Shown one piece after another: positions 39,101 to 49,360 of a DNA stretch of 64,000 nucleotides; the stretch's first letter is position 1; each line of letters opens with the position of its first letter. The notes beneath the pieces were generated by a model, which saw only the letters and a list, made by a program, of their open reading frames with translations, searched no databases and was not told where the DNA came from. Source of the stretch: Fomitopsis serialis (lineage: Eukaryota; Basidiomycota; Agaricomycetes; Polyporales; Fomitopsidaceae); assembly GCF_022376445.1 (NCBI RefSeq), contig NW_025954961.1:248001-312000 (forward strand), written 5' to 3'. The position numbers were made by a program, and so were the translations under genes.

Positions 39101-39362
39101 TTGCAATCAGATCCACTCTGGTCTCTTCGTGGCCACAGGAGGAGCCAATGTCAATGTCGCGCTCGTGGTCCGCCCTTACATACACATCTGAGTGCGATAT
39201 GAGATGAACTGTTGATTCCATGTCAAAGGTGCACGTCAAAGGTCATACGTACGGCTCTTGGGAGATAGAAGCAACATTACGTTGGGGCTAGAGCGTTACA
39301 TATTTCCCATTCATAAACTTTGCGGCAAAGATGCAGAGTGAAACGGGTGACAACGCACTAAA
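36134..39362. other. Coding-poor 3.2 kb gap
   Basis: The first 300 bp are the upstream region of the beta-helix gene (purine-rich). The rest has short overlapping frames on both strands, frequent stops, and no splice-consistent conserved text or obvious inverted or tandem repeat. Frames around 37081-37359 and 37579-38220 (+) are the longest candidates, but I do not recognise them. A decayed gene or transposon relic is possible. Confidence 0.35.
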
Positions 39363-40564
39363 TTAATCGTAATCTCGCCGTCTGTGTGGCGGCGTCTGGT
39401 TCATCTCATCATATCGACTTCCTCCACGTCCGTTGTCCGCATCTCTATCCCTGCGCGGTGGTGAACGTGGTGGTGAATATCTTCTGCGAGAGTCGCGTTC
39501 ATCCCGAGCCGGTGACCGGTCTCTAGATGGGCTTCGCCTTCTAGCGGGAGAATATCGACGTCTGTGGCCGTCTTCATCGCGCTCCCGAGGCGGTGTCCTA
39601 CTCCGTGACATGTCCCTTCGCCTGGGAGGAGAACGACTGTTGAAACTGTTCCCCCGTTCTGCATGCGTGTCCTGGAACGAAGCAAGTAGCTCCTCGACGG
39701 CCCTCACGCCCTCTGATTTTCCCATGGCCTTGCGCAGCCTCTTACGTTCCTTCCGAGCTCGCCGTTCCTCCGGAGTCTCATCTTTGTGCTTGGCCTTCGA
39801 TTTGGATTTGGACTTGCCTTTCTTCGACTTTTTAAGGGCCTTTTCCTCCTTGCGTCTGGCAACCAGATATTCGTACATAGGGTCCTCGGGGTCGATTGGA
39901 GGTCCGTCATCTTCAGATGACTCGGACACATCATCCACGTCTAGAGATAATGTCAGGGGCTTCAATGAACCGGGGAAGGCGGCATCAGTACTCGCCTACG
40001 ATCAGCTCTGGCTTCGCATTGAGACTCTGCTCTTCGCGCTCATGCAGTTCGCCGTCTTCTCCCTTATCCTTCGGCTGTTTGTAATTCTTTACGTGGTCCA
40101 CGCGCAGGGTCCTGTCCAGAACCTTCGCACCGTTCAGGTTATCCACGGCGAGAACCGTCGAGCGCTGGTCTTCGTACATGAGGAACCAAATCCTCTCGTC
40201 TTTCCAGTGTTCTTGTCACGCGGGAGGTTCACGTCCATGACCTCTCCATACCTGGGCGACCCTCAGGTATTGGAAATAAGGAGAATCACTGGTAACGCAC
40301 TGGGAGAATATGGCAATGACATCGCCTTCCGTGAGTCAGAGTGCAGCCTCCAATGAAGATATATGCAGAGTCTGAAGTGTGATGAGTACCGCCGAGTCGC
40401 GTTGTGAGACGTATGAACGCTGCTCACCTTTGTAGTCGTCGTGCCAAGATCCTGTCGCCCCCGTTTCGAGCTCGAGCTCATTGATTTTATTGATTTCGCG
40501 CACTACACTGTTCAACTAAGGATCAACACGAGTTCAATGCAGAGACACGCGGTACACACTTCAT
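39363..40564 (-). CDS. Ist3/Snu17 (RBMX2) RNA-binding splicing factor of the RES complex
   Basis: Ist3 binds the activated spliceosome and helps retain and splice pre-mRNA. The N-terminus [19 protein letters not shown] and SWHDDYK is the family's pre-RRM helix. The first Met is supplied by a short exon at 40564 (MKC) through a 40 nt intron, which is a weaker call. The RRM follows: AYIFIGG (RNP2), [33 protein letters not shown] (RNP1), [28 protein letters not shown]. The C-terminus is acidic, then Lys-rich, then an RS/RD-rich tail ending PPHRRRDYD. The RRM frame breaks at three sites, each as if one base were missing: 40347-40351, 40334-40338 and 40184-40185. The gene is probably intact. Confidence 0.85.
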
Positions 40565-40738
40565 GGCTGCACTGTACGAGGTCGCGTATAATGCGGTGGC
40601 GCGGGTTCGCGGGCGTGTTGCGCGTCCGAGCCACGTGACCAACCGATCAGATGGAGTGCAAAGCAATCCGAAATTTTGGATTTCACAGCACAGACGATAT
40701 AGTCGCCTCTGCACACACTCAGCGCACAGGCAGTGACC

Positions 40739-42988
40739 ATGGCTTCCTTCTCACTACCGCAAATCAACGACAACCCAGACGGGGCTGGGGACCGTCCACA
40801 TCCAACTTGCCGGCGCAATTCAAGTTCAGGGACATCCCCTACGCGCCGTACTCGAAATCTGACAAACTCGGCCGTTTCGCGGATTGGAACGACATTGCGG
40901 GAGACAACCGACCGAATGCAGGCCCGGCGTCTCAGGGTGCTCGTGGCGGCGGAGGTGGAGGCAGGGGCAGACGGGATGGCCAGCCTGCATTCGGTAGCGG
41001 TGCTGCTAGCGCATTTGCTTACTTCCACGCGGAAGATGAGTCCAGCTTCTCTCTGGTTGACAGTAGAGCAGGGCCTACTCGTCGCGGTGGACCTCTTGGC
41101 AGAGGTCGGGGTGGCGGACGAGGTGGTGGTATGAACAGAGGGGGATTCCAGCGCGGTGGGCGTGGCGGATTCACTGGTGGGCGTGGCGGCAACGCCCAGC
41201 GAGGAAGGAGAGGATGGAAGGACTGGGGGCAGGTAAGTCCAGTACTCGGTGCAGTCGGTGCTCATACTGACGCGGTGTTCACTAGTCAAACCGTACGCGT
41301 GAAGCTTCCGTTGCGATCTCTCCAGAATGGCAAATGCTCGAGGAGATCGAGTTCCACCGTCTGTCCAAGTTGAAACTTGTAGTCGATGATCCTGAGGAAC
41401 TGTCAGCCTTCACGCTTGTATACATTACCATTCACTGATTTTTTGTTCGGCAGGGGTTCATACGGCAAGCTGTTCCCGTACGACAAATCCTATGACCGCA
41501 TTACCACCAAATCGGAGCGGCCGCTGCAATTGGTCGATCGTATCAAGTACAACACAACGACGTCTGACGACCCGATCATTAGTGAGGTATGTCTATGTTG
41601 GATTCATAATCTCGTGCAGGTACCGTCTTCTGATGTGCTTCTCCCATGATAGTTGGCATCAAAAGATACCGCAACAGTATACACTACGGATGTCATTCTT
41701 AGCGGCCTCATGGTGGCCCACGGTCGTTATACCCATGGGACATCGTCGTCGTTCGCGAAGGGAACAAACTATTCCTTGACAAACGAGATGGTGGCCCCTT
41801 TGACACCGTGACCGTCAACGAGAACGCCGCCGATCCTCCGCAGGATCCATCTGCCGTCAACCCTAACAACCCGAATGAGAAGGTCGTGGTTCCAGAAACC
41901 CCAACGATCAACACCGCTACATCGCTGTCGCTCGAAGCCACTTACATTAACCAAAACTTCGGCTTCCAGTCCGTGATTGAGAATGCTCCTCCGCCAGCTG
42001 TAGAGTTTGACAAGCCCAATCCCTTCTACGGGCCGGAAGAAACGGAGCCCTTGGCTTCTTGCGGTTACCGCTACCGTGTCTTCGATCTCGGTATCACGGA
42101 AGATGAAGATGTCAAGATATGCGTTCGTACTGAAGTCGACGCGTACTCCCCTGGTCAGGGTAGCCCTCGTGCAGGCCAAGGGCTCGTCACTATCCGAGCC
42201 CTGAACGAGTTCGATCCCCGCGCCGCAGGTGCTGGTGGTGCCCCTGACTGGCGGACCAAGCTGGATTCGCAGCGTGGCGCTGTTGTCGCGACCGAAATGA
42301 AGAACAATAGTTGTAAGCTTGCGAAATGGACGGTGCAGAGCGTGCTTGCTGGCGCTGACCTCATGAAGATCGGGTGAGTTCTTTTATTCTCATCGTCTCG
42401 TTCTCCATATGTCGCTACGGCGAAGCGTCTCATCCTGCTTATGCATTGTCTTCGGTGCACTGACTCCATTTTGTGTTGCTACTTTTAGTTTCATTTCGCG
42501 TGGTAACCCTCGCGACAACACTCGTCACGTTATCCTGAGCTCAATTTCCACCCGCCCGATGGACTTTGCCGGCCAACTCAATGTGTCGATTTCTAACGGC
42601 TGGGGTATCGTCCGTACGGTCACGGACATGTGTATGAAACAGCCGGACGGCAAGTACGTCCTAGTCAAGGATCCGAACAAGGTGTGCGCTTCTCAAATCT
42701 CATGTGTTGCTACCTGTCTTTGCATCGCTACGATGGCAGCGGCCGCTCAGATCCAATGTGTCCGCTCTCTTCTAGTGACATTGGAGATTCTTTACCCTAC
42801 CGAAGTCGATACTTGAGACCCTGGGGAGGCCGCTGCCATCTTGGGCGATCCTGCCGGTCCGTTTGTAGTCCATCATGAACTGACTGTGCTTCTCCCGACA
42901 GCCGGTCCTCCGACTCTATGCGGTTCCTTCAATACTTTCACCGGAGAAGATGAAGAAGAGGAAGGCGGATTGGATGGCGAAGACTTGA
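40739..42988 (+). CDS. Eukaryotic translation initiation factor 3 subunit D
   Basis: eIF3d is a cap-binding subunit of eIF3. The start at 40739 gives MASFSLPQINDNPDG; WGPSTSNLPAQFKFRDIPYAPYSKSDKLGRFADW follows after one lost G in the run at 40781-40784. An RGG-rich stretch comes next, then [150 protein letters not shown] and PVLRLYAVPS. The order and spacing match eIF3d across eukaryotes. Further one-base losses are seen at 41732-41734 (CCC) and 42931-42932 (AA); the last switches to an acidic tail (TFTGEDEEEEGGLDGEDL) that could run to about 43030 or beyond. It is divergent from the Ist3 gene, 174 bp apart. Confidence 0.92.
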
Positions 42989-43322
42989 CTCCGGTGTTTG
43001 AGATGTATATTGCACTTGTATCGCTAGGGAGTTCTCCTTGTTGGAGTCTGTATCTTGAGACGCCATATTGCAATTTTCATGAATCTTGTACGCGACTCCA
43101 TAGAATCCAGACTGCTCGGGAGACGACAACTGGTTTTCTGATGGGCCTGTCATGTTTGGGTTGGACGACTAATCCGACGTGAGCTTTGCCTATTACAGTA
43201 GGTCCTACCGTGACAGCTTGCGCAGTGCCTTCGGTGACTGCGACCGTATGAAGCGGACACACACCGGCCCCCTCGACCGCAGCTGCAATTTACCTGCCTA
43301 GTGTCGAAATAGCGATCGTGGC

Positions 43323-43943
43323 TCAGTACTCGAACCCAACGACTTCGTGCTGCCACAGTGCGGGTGGCAGCTTGTGGGTATTCGTCCGTTCGATCAGCCG
43401 GCGGAACGCTGGCAGCGCGCTGTCCAACGGTGACATGTTGACAGCCCGCTGACAGGACGGGGACAGAAGGGCTCGTGGGTTAAGTACATACGTGCGCGGA
43501 AGTAAAGTACCATCACAGCTGCGCTGTACCATCCCATATCGAGCCACACACTGGCGCTGCTGCATGATTCCTCCTCAAGCGAGGCCGGGGATGCGGAGAG
43601 TGCGCATGATCCATACGGTTCGGCCTTGGTTGGCGATACGCCATTCAATGAGAACTTAACCGCCTTGTCTTCATCCGGCTCAGGAACAGTTGTTTTTGAC
43701 ATCCTCGTTGGGCTTGCCGAACAGGAGCATATGGGCGCAATCCCGACTGATTGCATACAATTGTGTCTTCCATTGTCGTCTTATGATCGAAGCCCTGCTC
43801 TCAAGACCGGCGAGGATGAGACCTTTCAAGAGCGATATACCGCAAGACGAGGATGGCAGTATACTTGATGCGGCGCAACCCTCAACTTTCGAACACAATG
43901 AATCAGTCATGGCGAGTCTAAGCGCGTCGGTGAAAGATGTCAT
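43323..43943 (-). CDS. Small hypothetical protein
   Basis: The start at 43943 gives MTSFTDALRLAMTDSLCSKVEG and continues to KPNEDVKN. A second frame from 43702 gives MSKTTVPEPDEDKAVKFSLNGVSPTKAEPYGSCALSAS and SVWLDMGWYSAAVMVLYFRAR. A last piece is VNMSPLDSALPAFRRLIERTNTHKLPPALWQHEVVGFEY. The pieces are in different frames and are linked by one GTATGT intron and probably a lost base. I recognise no domain. The gene, if real, lies 56 bp downstream of the Dsc2-like stop on the same strand. It could also be two small genes or chance frames. Confidence 0.35.
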
Positions 43944-43999
43944 CCGACATGCAGTTCAGCAATAGCACACTCCATAGATACATACAGAACATGCAGGTA

Positions 44000-45289
44000 T
44001 CAATAGTTCTCCTGCGAACTAAGCAGGAGTGCTGCAGCGGCCTCGACATTGGGACTTAAGGGATATGACACATCAGTTTGGGGTGACAATTCTACGAGCG
44101 ACAATTCTCACCTTCTCTGCAACACGTCTCTTACCACGCTTTGCCGGACATTTGGGAACATCCCCGTCAATGTCTGTATGTCTGTCTGTCTCTGTGCGAA
44201 CTCTCGTTGTCGTCGGAGCCTTTCCGCCGGGTCAGTCCGAGAAGGGCGTCGCGCGGTTGTTACCACCTCTTCTTCGTTGATCTGAGGAGTCTCCGTACGC
44301 TGTCGTTGTCTTGCCTCCGGCAAGACCCTGTTCGTACGCCGGACGAGCGCGCCATCGCTCAACCACGGCTTCACCCACGTCTCGCAAAAGATCTGAACGC
44401 TATACACAAGCTCAGTATGTTGTCATTGTGGGTCTTTAGCATTACCGATGCGGAATGCGCCAGCCCTTGAGTTGGAGGAGGTCCGACCGATAGAGGTAGC
44501 CGGTATGGAGCCCAACCACCGTGGGGAGCAGCGTTCGCGGGAATTGCGAAATGGTGAGCTGAAGACATAACTGTTAAAAGTCAGCGGAGATGTTGGACAA
44601 GCTCCTACCTGTGCGGCGAGTATGTACATCCATACTTTGTCACTGAGATCCAGCCGAATACCTTCATCTGGTAGGCCTCGGGTACGAGTCGAACGTACTG
44701 ATACAGAATACTGAAAATCATGGCAGTTGGGCCTGAGGGAACGACGTTGAAGAGCACTCCGAGGAACCTAAACGCGTGGAGGAAAAGAAGAGAGAGGAAG
44801 AGAGAAATCGTCGACACAAGCATGCTTATAATCAAGAAGGACTACATATGGTGGTGAATGATGTTTCGCGCAGACCAGCCGTCTACCCAAGACTTACCGC
44901 AAATTTGACACTGCCGAACGTTCTCTCATTCGGACGGCAACATTGTACAGGAGAAGCTCGGCCAAAAGCAGATCGCTTGAGTTGGCGCAGATAAGATGGT
45001 GCGTGAACAAACGCCAGTACTGCAATGAAGAGCCGTAGCGAGACCGTCAGTGTGCGGCAAGACTGCAAGCAATTGATACTCTCACTTGGTGATATTTAGA
45101 GATGTGCGGGACTATCTGTAGGTGCATGTAGTGTTTGAGGTCGAATATACCAATGGCAATCGAGCTGACGGCAATGCCTAACATGAGTGCTGCAATCGGT
45201 GTTCCCGTACATCAGTCCGACTCGGTCCCAACCTAACCAAAGCCGTGAAGAAACCCACCTTTAGTGACTGGCGCATGCTCAAAGGACAT
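44000..45289 (-). CDS. Dsc2/UBAC2-like rhomboid-fold membrane protein with C-terminal UBA/CUE domain
   Basis: In fungi Dsc2 is part of the Golgi Dsc E3 ligase that activates SREBP and removes membrane proteins; animal UBAC2 works in ERAD. The start at 45289 gives MSFEHAPVTKG. Then ALMLGIAVSSIAIGIFDLKHYMHL, YWRLFTHHLICANSSDLLLAELLLYNVAVRMRERTFGSVKFA, SFLIISMLVSTISLFLSLLFLHAFRFLGVLFNVVPSGPTAMIFSILYQYVRLVPEAYQMKVFG, MYILAAQ, and LTISQFPRTLLPTVVGLHTGYLYRSDLLQLKGWRIP. The last is the rhomboid-like pseudoprotease pattern without a catalytic Ser/His pair. A basic linker leads to LTGMFPNVRQSVVRDVLQRSPNVEAAAALLLSSQ, a UBA/CUE domain. The frame breaks at a TTT run at 44636-44638 (forward) and near 44450. 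Confidence 0.82.
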
Positions 45290-48113
45290 GTCTGCAGTAT
45301 GCTTCACTACACGCACGGCTTTCAACGAGCCCGTTGTATGGGTGTCGGAGAGGTATGTACTAGGACGCCGCGTCGGCGTGTTGACAGAGCACAAGCTGCG
45401 CCACAACGCCTGCAGTTCACGTGCCTGTCTGCGGTGGCGAGAAATACCCGTTTGGGCCATACCTACCCAACGACAAGGAAAGGAACGATTGTGCTGCCTG
45501 CTCATGAGTCCTGCATGAATCACAACATGCATCATTCGTCAACGCCTCACCAACGGGATCACCTCAACATCTGCACAGTTTGCGCGTCTTAACAGCAGCA
45601 AACGATGACCTCAAGCACTGCAAGTGGCTCTGCCAGTCTTCACGGAAAGTGGTACGCACAAGCATTCTGTATACATCGGCGTCCGCCCCCCCCCCGTGAC
45701 CTGTCGCACTGCGTTGACTGCACAATGCGCTCGGCGGCTCATCTTGACAATGCCCTATGTTGACTGGCTCGCTACTAGACCCCAGCTCGGGTATTCGTAC
45801 GTTCCCACATGTCTCTGACTCCTCCAGTGGACTCTGGTACGTCAGCATTAACCTGACACAAATTGTAGCCTAGGGATGTCAATGCGAAGGCTTGTGGACC
45901 AAAAGCCACCGGCAGCTGGGGTGAACGGTCAGTCCCCCACCATTTCTACGAAGGGTGGTTCACGAACTGAACCGCTCCGGCGTTACGATGGATTCGTACG
46001 AGCATACAACCCTAAACAGGGCGCCTGGAGATAACACGGCGGTAAGGCCGCTGGAGGAACGTCATCTAAGTAAGTTAGTACTAGAGGGCCCGCTCGCCGG
46101 TGCGCTTCATCCAAGTCGATATCCAGTCACGGGCGGACCAGAGTGGAATCGTCATTGCTGTCGGAGTGGGACAGTGCGGCTTCCATTGCTCTTGGCTGCA
46201 CCACCGACACGATAATGCCGGAGAAGATATGAATGGGTCCTCGAGGTCTCACCCTGCTCGCCCCTTTCATGTGCATGTGAGCTTCGAGACGCAGCGGTCC
46301 AAACAATTCGCACGTTCGCCCCGTCGGCGTGCGGCATGATTCTGAAACTCTTCCCCAGGTGCGTCTCTTCGATGCGCCTTCCTGAAATGACCTCCGTGTG
46401 GCCCCCGTTTTGGAGGACACAGCCTCTGTGGCTGTCTATACCCGGAAGCGCATATTGCGCGGTTGAAACCCTACAGGCAGACTGAGACCGACGTTGGCGG
46501 GATCGTCGACCTCCTTATCGACCTGTCTAACGCTAGCCAGACCAATCGCGGATCCCCACCTAATACACGCAGACACGAAGTTGAGTATGATCGCACTCCG
46601 ACCGTGTTCACCGCAATTGAAGTCCTTCGACCCATCGCAGAGCGCTCCGTAGCGTTAACGGCATTAGTCGCGTATTCGTCCGAATCGCCCACAACGACGT
46701 CGTCCCAGTCGCCCAAATTGGCGGCCCACTGCGCGTTCAATGCGACCGAGGCTGCTAACCTTACTTCGACCTCTTTTCAGTGACTAAACTCCCAGTTTGG
46801 AAGTGGATTGTCAATGGGGAGGTCGTTGAATAGGACCAAATCGTACCTGGCCCGATGACCAAAAGCCCTCTTCCGGCAACGCAGTAGTACGGTTCAGCCT
46901 TGGACTGCGCACGCAAAGCCCCCCGGTTCCTGGGACGGTTACAACCCCTTGTGACGCGCTTCGCATACTCTCCTGAATAGCTCCCGACCAGGTAGTTGTT
47001 TCACATCCGCTTGCCTGCCTCATTCGAACGCACAGTGCGCGCTGCCGATCTCCGTTTTATCTTCACAGTGATCAGGGTGTAACATCGCAGAGAGCCTAGT
47101 ACCTGCCTACACGACGCGGCACCGAAGCCGCACATAATGTGTCAAACATCCCGCCTCGGTCGAACACATGCTGCGGGTCCGCGAAGCACGCCCTGCCTCG
47201 ATCGCTCCGAGTCCGCGCCGGTTCCCACCAATATGCAAGAAGTGTACCGGCAGAAGCCTGCTACTCGAGCTGTAGCATAGACCTTACCGCACACCGGAGA
47301 CCCCACAATGTCATGGGGCGCACACATTAGCCACAAGCCACACACAGGGCGAATTAGCTTTCCCCGTTCGATTATACCAGGGTAATCGTACTGTCAGTGT
47401 CAAGGCCAGGGGGATGCTCGTCTCCGGCCGTGCTGAACCGTCCACTGGACCAGTACTGTAATGGCAGTGTACATGCGCGGCCCAATCGCAACATCGCTCT
47501 GGCGTCTGGGCGAGTGGCTGTGGATCGTTTTCCCGGCGTTTCTATCCTTGAGCCTCAGCCCGGTAGACTGGACCGCGTCACTGCACGGATGCTAATCTTG
47601 ACATGTCGAGTAGCGCATGCACGTTTCCTGCCCGATCATGACCTAGCGGCTGAGAGCTTAGGGGGCTGCTGTGCTGGGAGGCCAGTGCAATGTCCGCTGT
47701 CTCCGCCGACCCCTCTTTGCGCTGCACCAGATCATGGGTAGGTACGATGTCTTGCATCAATTGAACTGTGCGAGGTTTCGCATGTGTCTCAGCTTCGGAC
47801 TATACGATGAGCCGCGCACGATACCATAGGTCTGAAACGATAATGATAGTGGGTACTGAACAGAGCGTTGGTGCATATTAGAGTATTTGAGCCATAGAAA
47901 TACAGAAGACTTGTGTGATACACACGAGATGGGAGAACACCAGTGATATGAAGTCCTGTCCCGCAACACGAATAAGTCTACAATCGAACTTGTCCCAATG
48001 CCGGAACCTACTCGGACCCGCGAGACCTGCAAGTGTCTGAGAGCAACGCGCATGCACAAATCCCGAGCGAGCGAGAGACAGTCTGAGCCCGTCTGCCTGA
48101 GGATGCGCGGTTG
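45290..48113. other. Coding-poor 2.8 kb gap
   Basis: Short frames on both strands show no conserved text. There is a run of ten C at about 45689. No TIR, LTR or RNA gene is evident. I cannot support a gene here. Confidence 0.35.
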
Positions 48114-49244
48114 CTAAATGTACACTCGGTCCTTCTCCTTCACCTCACTGGCGTACGCCGCCGCCGGAGAGAGACCTTCCTCCTCGTCCTTCCCCTCGTC
48201 CGTCGTTCGGGCGGTGCGTGAGCGAGCCAGCACCCGGCCGGCGGAGACGAGCCCCCGGATGCCCTGGGCGACCATCCGCGTGGTGATCCATTGCGCGAGC
48301 GACATGCCGGGGAGCAGATTCAGCAGATCCTGTGGATGAGATGGTGAGTTGCGTAAGACGCTTTTGTCGGGTGGCCAGAACAAGCAAGGTTCGCGCACCT
48401 TGATGTCCCAGAAGTCGCGGTGACGGGTAATCTTGCCTGCATCATTGAACGAGAGACGCGTGATGATCGGCAGCGAAAGGTGGAATATTGACGACGGAGG
48501 AGCTTGCGTGGACTGTCCCCTCGATATGTAGGACGGCTGGCGATGCAGCGGGGGATGAGGTATAGACAGCGAAAGGTCCGTGGTAGTGGACGGCAATGGG
48601 TGGCACGGCCCTGCGCTCGAGCGTCGGCGAGCAAGGAGACCAGGAAGGATGTCGATATGAAGGGTATGCTCCAAGATCGTGGTTTGATGGCCATCTGCAA
48701 GTAGCCTGGATCAGCAACGCCGCGATCGCTCGATCATAGACCACGTCCACGCCTCCGAGGTAGGCGACCGGGCAATTGACAGAGGTGCGCATCATAGTAG
48801 GATCGCACGCTCCACCTTCATCAACATGCAGATGCGCGATCACTCACCGTAGCTTTCGCTCTCCGACACGTCGGTGACCTCATTCCACATGCTCATCGCC
48901 TTGAACCACGAATCCTGCAGGCCAGCACCCCGCGAGATCCCGAACAAGCTGTGGAGCAGCGCGACCGGCTTCGGGATGTCCAGCTGTGCGAGGCGGCTCG
49001 AAAGCGCGTGGATGTCTGCGATGACGGAGCGAGATGTCGCGGTCACGACCGGGTTCTCGTAGGTCGCGTCGGGCTCGTAGAACCTCTCCACCGCGCTCCA
49101 GGACGGGACGGCCGGGCCATACACGAGATCACAGACCTCAACAGCAGTGGCGCGATGCGCGGCATAGGAGATGAGAGAAGTGCTTTCGGTGGGCCTAGAA
49201 GTACTGGATACAGGTACAGTCGGGAATGCTACAGAGTTGTTCAT
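48114..49244 (-). CDS. SnoaL/NTF2-like domain protein
   Basis: The start at 49244 gives MNNSVAFPTVPVSSTSRPTE. The cone-like domain follows: VEVCDLVYGPAVPSWSAVERFYEPDATYENPVVTATSRSVIADIHALSSRLAQLD, LHSLFGISRG, WNEVTDVSESESY, then exon 2 (from 48702) DGHQTTILEHTLHIDILPGL, IITRLSFNDAGKITRHRDFWDIK. The pattern of FYxPDATYENP, ...HTLHID... and ...RLxFNDxGKITRHRDFWD is that of the SnoaL-like NTF2 fold, whose members are cyclases, isomerases or binding proteins. The last exon (DLLNLLPGMSLAQWITTRMVAQGIRGLVSAGRVLARS) is a helical tail. The frame is open upstream of 49244 too, so the start could be earlier. Function is unknown. Confidence 0.7.
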
Positions 49245-49344
49245 CTTGCGGTCATGGACGTAGCGAGCAAGCAGGATCGCATGCGCATGCCCGAACCGCG
49301 TCGACTCGCGGCGGAGCTGCTGCGCAAGGCCTGTGATTTCCAAG

Positions 49345-49360
49345 TGTCCAACGGGGTTAG
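49345..49360. promoter_or_regulatory. Telobox-like TTAGGG motif upstream of the SnoaL-like gene
   Basis: GGGGTTAGGGTTA holds two overlapping telomere-type units, about 105 bp before the start codon on the minus strand. A Tbf1-type site is inferred; chance occurrence of one short motif is plausible. Confidence 0.3.

Noticed and set aside
45685..45700. Poly-C tract as a regulatory site
   Set aside because: It is a single homopolymer with no flanking structure, and run lengths in this sequence are unreliable.
48118..48339. Plus-strand frame over the 3' end of the SnoaL-like gene
   Set aside because: It is antisense to a well-supported exon and has no conserved text.
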